Shown one piece after another: positions 21,340 to 25,230 of a DNA stretch of 25,230 bases. The position numbers and the translations under genes are program-made. This DNA is from CAYWMP01 sp964459445. GTDB taxonomy: Bacteria > Desulfobacterota > DSM-4660 > Desulfatiglandales > HGW-15. The stretch spans positions 1 through 25,230 of the forward strand of contig CAYWMP010000079.1 of assembly GCA_964459445.1 (NCBI GenBank), given 5' to 3'. Every line of letters begins with the position of its first letter. Position 1 is the first letter of the stretch. The notes beneath the pieces were generated by a model, which searched no databases, was not told where the DNA came from, and worked only from the letters and a program-made list of their open reading frames with translations.

Positions 21340-22683
21340 CTTCATCTTGTGCTGGATAAGGCTCTTGGTGATTCCCAGCATTTCGGCGGCATGGGCCTGA
21401 ACATTGTCGCATTGATTAAGGGCCCGCCTAATCAGTTTTTCTTCGATTTGTTCAAGGATTTCAGGCAATTTTGCACTCAAAGGGATAAGCCCGTCAACAT
21501 CCAGCTCTTCCGGTTTTCCTGAAAACTCGGGGGGCAAATCAGCCAGTTCAATCAAGCCATCCGAGTTTAATACGACAGCCCTCTCAATGACATTCTCCAG
21601 TTCCCTAATGTTGCCGGGCCAGCCATATTCATATAGGGCCCTCCAAGTTTCAGGGCTCAATTGAATTTCGCTCTTTTCCTCGCCCTTCCGGTATTTTTCA
21701 ACAAAATGACCCACAAGCAATCGGATATCCTCCGTCCGTTCCATCAAAGACGGGACTTCAATATGGATCACATTGAGTCTATAATAAAGATCTTCCCTGA
21801 AATTACCCCTGCTCGCTTCCTGCTTGAGATCCCTATTGGATGCGGATAAGACTCGAACATCCACCTTGATCGTACGGGTTCCGCCAACCCTTTCGAATTC
21901 CATTTCCTGAAGCACCCTTAGAATTTTGATCTGAAGCGACTGGGGCATATCAGCGACTTCATCGAGAAAAAGGGTCCCTCCGTCAGCCAATTCAAATCGC
22001 CCCTTTTTCATGGCAATAGCACCGGTAAAGGCACCCTTTTCATGCCCGAAGAGTTCGCTTTCCAAGAGGGTCTCCGTTAAGGCGCCACAGTTAACGGAAA
22101 TAAAAGGGCGGTTTTTCCGCGGGCTTTGGTAATGGATGGCCTGGGCTATGAGTTCTTTTCCTGTGCCCGATGGCCCCGTGATTAAAACGGTGGCTTTGGA
22201 TTGGGCCACCTTTTCAATGAGATCATAGATCTCGAGCATGGGTTTGCTTTTTCCGATGATATTGCCGTATCTCACCCGATCGGAAAGGGCATCGCTGAGA
22301 CGGCGGTTTTCCTTTATAAGTCGATAATTTTCGAGGGCCTTTTTGACCGTGAGTTTGAGTTCTTCGTTCTTGAATGGCTTTGTGATGTAGTCATAGGCCT
22401 GTTTTTTCATCGCCTCGACAGCCAACTCAATGGTGCCAAAGGCGGTCATCATAATAACCGGTAGATCCGGTTTGATCTTTTTGGACTCTTCCAATAACGC
22501 CATCCCGCTCATCCCGGGCATTTTCATATCGGTAACCACCAGATCAAGGTCCGATTCCTTTATGAGTCGAATGGCCTTTTTCGCATTTCCCGCAGTAATG
22601 GTCTCATACCCCTCCGGTCCCAATAGGGCCTCCAGGACGACCAAATAGTTTTTCTCATCGTCGACAATTAGAATAGTATCCAT
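21319..22683 (-). CDS. sigma-54-dependent response regulator, NtrC family
   Basis: A 454-aa cytosolic transcription activator. The receiver domain (1-120) has the acidic pair DDE (8-10), phosphoacceptor Asp52 in VVTDMKMPG and Lys102 in YDYITKPF. The AAA+ domain has Walker A GPSGTGKE (170-177), the sigma-54-contact loop GAFTGA (217-222), a Walker B region FLDEVADM and the sensor segment YRLNV. The C-terminal Fis-type helix-turn-helix lies in the last 45 residues (NVQAHAAEMLGITKSLIQHKMKKY). The sensor kinase gene lies upstream on the same strand with a 155-bp gap, and they form a two-component pair. The target operon is not known; GGAGAAAG precedes the ATG. Confidence 0.96.
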   Translation of the reverse strand: MDTILIVDDEKNYLVVLEALLGPEGYETITAGNAKKAIRLIKESDLDLVVTDMKMPGMSGMALLEESKKIKPDLPVIMMTAFGTIELAVEAMKKQAYDYITKPFKNEELKLTVKKALENYRLIKENRRLSDALSDRVRYGNIIGKSKPMLEIYDLIEKVAQSKATVLITGPSGTGKELIAQAIHYQSPRKNRPFISVNCGALTETLLESELFGHEKGAFTGAIAMKKGRFELADGGTLFLDEVADMPQSLQIKILRVLQEMEFERVGGTRTIKVDVRVLSASNRDLKQEASRGNFREDLYYRLNVIHIEVPSLMERTEDIRLLVGHFVEKYRKGEEKSEIQLSPETWRALYEYGWPGNIRELENVIERAVVLNSDGLIELADLPPEFSGKPEELDVDGLIPLSAKLPEILEQIEEKLIRRALNQCDNVQAHAAEMLGITKSLIQHKMKKYNILI

Positions 22684-22736
22684 TAACTACTTTCTCCATA
22701 ATACCATGGCGCTTTGATAGGGTGTTTGCTTTGAGC

Positions 22737-22760
22737 GGGCTCGGGAAGATTTCTGAGCCC
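22737..22760. promoter_or_regulatory. small hairpin between kinase and regulator genes
   Basis: GGGCTC (22737-22742) pairs with GAGCCC (22755-22760) around a 12-base loop, in the 155-bp gap between the kinase stop and the regulator start. It lacks a T-run; it could modulate mRNA stability or partial termination. Confidence 0.35.
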
Positions 22761-22838
22761 CCACATATTTTTTAAAAAAGGCCAAATTGGGAATCTTTCT
22801 CCAAGACAGCCAGAAAATTCCGGACAACAATCGGAATC

Positions 22839-24266
22839 CTACCACCTGGGCAGGTGTATCCTCACTTTCGCACCCATGCCTTCTTTGCTCTCAATGGCCA
22901 CTGTTCCACGATGGGCCTCAATAAGCTTTTGAACGATGGAAAGGCCGAGCCCGCTTCCTTTCTCCTTTGTGGTAAAGAAAGGATTAAATATTTTTTTTTG
23001 GTGTTTCTCACTGATACCAGTACCGGTATCCTCAATCTCCAACACGTAATAACCTCTCTTTGTGGAGGCCCCGACCGTGATGAAACCGCCCTCATCCATG
23101 GCATGCATGGCGTTGATAAAGGCGTTCAGAAAGGCCCTGTAAAGGAGATCTTGATCTGCCATTAAAGGGTAGGATTTACCGTCCAATTCGTTCCTTATCA
23201 CGATTCCTTTTTTCTCAAGTTCGGGATTCAGAAAAGACAGGTTCTTTTCAATGATTTCTGCGAGATTGCATTCTCTGAGGTTTGGGGCCTGGGGGCGGGC
23301 GAAATCAAGGAATTCCGTCACAATCCTGTTCAACCGGGTGGATTCCTCAGTTATGACACCTGAAAGTCGTTTTTGGGTTTCACTGGCATCGGGCATTTCG
23401 CCCAATAATTCCGAAGTGCTTCGAATGATACCCAAGGGATTCTTGATTTCATGGGAGACCCCCGCGACCATCTCACCTAAAGCCGCCAATCGTTCTGCCT
23501 GGTGGAGTTGTTCCTGCAAGGCCCTTTGTTCTTCCGCCCTTTGCTCAATGGTCTTTTCAGCCTTGCGAACAATGAGAATGAGAGCCAGAAAAATGAGTCC
23601 AAAAATGATGGTGGAAAGACCGAATATGAGATACTGAAATCGAACGATGGCTTTGTATTGATCCGTTAAATCCTGGATCAGTTCAAAGACGCCGAGTATC
23701 AAAACTCTGCCTGTGAAAGGATCTCTTCCCCTGAAGGGGATATATGTTCTGAGCTTTTCACCAGCCCCTACGGCGTCGATATCAATGCCCCACAATTGTT
23801 CGTTACTCGTGATCATTCCGGAGGAGAGTTCTCCCTTTACGGCCTTCAGGTAGCCTTTGTTCTTATTTGGCTTTACGCCAATGAGCTTAGGATCCATGCT
23901 GTAGGCGATGACCCCTTTACCGATATCGTATATATTGACGAGATCTACATTGAAACCCTGAATGGTGTTTCGGACAATCTGGTCCATCAAGGCCGATTGA
24001 TCTTGGTCGCTCAGTCTGCTCTGTCCGGAGGGCCGCGTTGCAATAGGGAGTGTATATTTTTGAAAGACTTGACGATTCAGATTTTGGCCCACGAGAATGG
24101 CATTGTTCTCGTGGCTTTTCAGCATAATCTCTTTGGCCCTTTGAGACAGGACCACTGAGAAAGGGAAGCTGAACCCGATAAGGACGACAAAACTGGCCAC
24201 AGAGAAGAACTTGACCAGTCGGAATTGGGGGCCTTCACGTAGGGGGGTATGGGTTTGCGTGGTCAT
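22839..24266 (-). CDS. membrane sensor histidine kinase
   Basis: A 475-aa sensor kinase. TM1 lies at about 20-41 (FFSVASFVVLIGFSFPFSVVL) and TM2 at about 212-233 (YLIFGLSTIIFGLIFLALILIV). They flank a periplasmic sensing domain of about 170 residues with a Cache/PAS-like look (VDLVNIYDIGKGVIAYSMDPKLIG). After TM2 come a coiled-coil linker, a HisKA domain with His272 in VSHEIKNP, and an HATPase domain with NAFINAMHAMDEGG, EDTGTGIS, FNPFFTTKEKGSGLGL. It is the partner of the NtrC-type regulator downstream. ATG 24266 is preferred; the frame continues to a TTG at 24341 with no ribosome-binding site and would add a third hydrophobic stretch. The signal is unknown. Confidence 0.93.
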   Translation of the reverse strand: MTTQTHTPLREGPQFRLVKFFSVASFVVLIGFSFPFSVVLSQRAKEIMLKSHENNAILVGQNLNRQVFQKYTLPIATRPSGQSRLSDQDQSALMDQIVRNTIQGFNVDLVNIYDIGKGVIAYSMDPKLIGVKPNKNKGYLKAVKGELSSGMITSNEQLWGIDIDAVGAGEKLRTYIPFRGRDPFTGRVLILGVFELIQDLTDQYKAIVRFQYLIFGLSTIIFGLIFLALILIVRKAEKTIEQRAEEQRALQEQLHQAERLAALGEMVAGVSHEIKNPLGIIRSTSELLGEMPDASETQKRLSGVITEESTRLNRIVTEFLDFARPQAPNLRECNLAEIIEKNLSFLNPELEKKGIVIRNELDGKSYPLMADQDLLYRAFLNAFINAMHAMDEGGFITVGASTKRGYYVLEIEDTGTGISEKHQKKIFNPFFTTKEKGSGLGLSIVQKLIEAHRGTVAIESKEGMGAKVRIHLPRW

Positions 24267-24352
24267 AAGTATTCCGGGAAGTGCAAGTTGCAAATAACTA
24301 GATATAATATATACAACAGCAACAATTCCCAGGGCAAACAATAAGTTGCGGT

Positions 24353-24381
24353 TTGACTTGGTGCAGTGACGAATGTAAAAG
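24353..24381 (+). promoter_or_regulatory. candidate promoter of the last radical SAM gene
   Basis: TTGACT (24353-24358), a 17-base spacer and TAAAAG (24376-24381), about 30 bp before the ATG at 24412, in the region divergent from the sensor kinase gene. Confidence 0.35.
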
Positions 24382-24411
24382 TGATTGTTGTGTAATGTAA
24401 GGTCAGGAAAA

Positions 24412-25230
24412 ATGAACGCGAATGAACTTAAAAACCTTCCGCATATGCTCTATGCGGATCGGGAGGGAAAAATATACGACCATCCCTATCTCCGGATGGC
24501 AGGTTTTTCAGGTCTTGAGGTTGTGCCCATTCAAACTAAAGAACTCATTCCCATGCCCGAGCTCAGCAAGCTCTTTTTTATTCCCGATTGCCCGCCAATG
24601 GGGCTGGATCCGTCAACGGGGGAATACAGGGTCGTTCCCGAAATAGACATTAAAGGCAAAAAGGCACGATGCTACGGTGTCGCCGCTTTCCTTGAACCCG
24701 GCATAGTAAGGAGTCAGCTTCCGGCGGTCGATTACGGCCCTAAGACCTATACCCTGCCCACATGGGCCTATACCGCAGTCGGCTTCAAGAAGGGCACCTA
24801 CTGGGCGGCAGGTTTTGAAATTGAGTACAATCATCGATGGGATCCGCGGAATTATGATGATAGGGAGTTGCTGCCGGCCATTGAAGCCTATGAATCACAA
24901 CACAAATCAGGGCCGCTGGTCGATCATCTTATCAATTGCGCCACCAATCATCATTGCTTTGCCGCAAAAAACCTCTTTTTGGGGAGGTGGGAAGCACCCT
25001 TGCCCCTGAGCAGGGGATGCAACGCGGAATGCCTGGGGTGTCTATCGCTTCAACCGGAGCGTTCATTCGAGGCATCACACAACCGGATAGACTTCAAGCC
25101 CTCCAGGGAGGAGATCGTGACCTTGGCCGTGAGACATCTGAATCAAGCGAAGGAGGGGATTGTCAGCTTCGGCCAGGGATGCGAGGGAGAGCCCTTGACG
25201 GAGTATGAACTCATCGCTGACAGCATCCGA
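24412..25230 (+). CDS. radical SAM protein with long N-terminal region (3'-truncated)
   Basis: Open from ATG 24412 to the end of the window (273 codons, no stop). The radical SAM cluster motif C203-x3-C207-x2-C210 (SRGCNAECLGC) lies unusually late, after about 200 residues. A later segment, GIVSFGQGCEGEPLTEYEL (249-267), replaces the usual GGEP-type SAM-binding strand, the GCEGEP being equivalent. The N-terminal part contains beta-strand-like stretches (YTLPTWAYTAVGFKKGTYWAAGFEIEY) and Cys/His-rich NCATNHHCF (175-183). No family with known reaction is recognised. AGGAAA precedes the start. It is transcribed divergently from the sensor kinase across a 145-bp region. Confidence 0.8.
   Translation, partial: MNANELKNLPHMLYADREGKIYDHPYLRMAGFSGLEVVPIQTKELIPMPELSKLFFIPDCPPMGLDPSTGEYRVVPEIDIKGKKARCYGVAAFLEPGIVRSQLPAVDYGPKTYTLPTWAYTAVGFKKGTYWAAGFEIEYNHRWDPRNYDDRELLPAIEAYESQHKSGPLVDHLINCATNHHCFAAKNLFLGRWEAPLPLSRGCNAECLGCLSLQPERSFEASHNRIDFKPSREEIVTLAVRHLNQAKEGIVSFGQGCEGEPLTEYELIADSIR

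Noticed and set aside
24267..24341. N-terminal hydrophobic extension of the sensor kinase from TTG 24341
   Set aside because: No ribosome-binding site before the TTG, and the DNA there is promoter-like (TATATATTATAT). The normal two-membrane-segment topology is complete from ATG 24266.

Overview
The window comes from a sulfate-reducing bacterium of the Desulfobacterota (old Deltaproteobacteria, Desulfobacteria-like). The key evidence is a reductive-type dissimilatory sulfite reductase locus: dsrA, dsrB and dsrD in one direction, with dsrC and a CbiA-family amidase (dsrN-like) in the other. DsrD marks sulfate/sulfite reducers rather than sulfur oxidisers. A run of exactly 100 N (16915-17014) shows a scaffolded draft assembly, probably a metagenome bin. 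No tRNA, rRNA, CRISPR array, phage gene or transposase gene was seen.

Layout. (1) 1-3125: end of leuD, then leuB, a small SAM methyltransferase and a carbon-nitrogen hydrolase; the last three overlap by 4 bp each (leucine biosynthesis operon). (2) 3126-3464: intergenic repeat debris and a strong terminator. (3) 3465-8682: dsrC and dsrN on the minus strand, a 400-bp divergent regulatory region, then dsrA-dsrB-dsrD and a terminator. (4) 8686-12290: a 97-bp inverted-repeat element, a TPR gene coupled to a YkgJ-type cysteine-cluster gene, and a convergent coupled pair (unknown protein with a possible kinase-like fold, and a zinc-ribbon/HEAT-repeat protein). (5) 12291-18224: mostly uncharacterised genes: a small acidic protein, an FmdB-type zinc ribbon, an ATP-grasp protein, a YjbQ protein, a PilZ-like/methyltransferase fusion and a hypothetical protein broken by the N gap. 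Two copies of a nested palindromic repeat lie here. (6) 18225-20989: rnc, an Elp3-like radical SAM protein and era, a housekeeping RNA/ribosome group. (7) 21319-24266: an NtrC-type sigma-54 response regulator and its membrane sensor kinase. (8) 24412-25230: the 5' part of another radical SAM gene that runs off the end.

How it works together. DsrAB reduces sulfite and loads the sulfur onto the C-terminal cysteines of DsrC; DsrD is known to stimulate DsrAB; the DsrN-like enzyme probably amidates siroheme for DsrAB. The genes just downstream are not understood, and their tight pairing next to dsr makes them the best candidates for accessory or regulatory functions. The most unusual sequence-level signals are the nested palindromic repeat, whose two copies differ by a compensatory base pair, and the leader of dsrAB with a perfect 14-bp palindrome, a hairpin and an orphan Shine-Dalgarno sequence.
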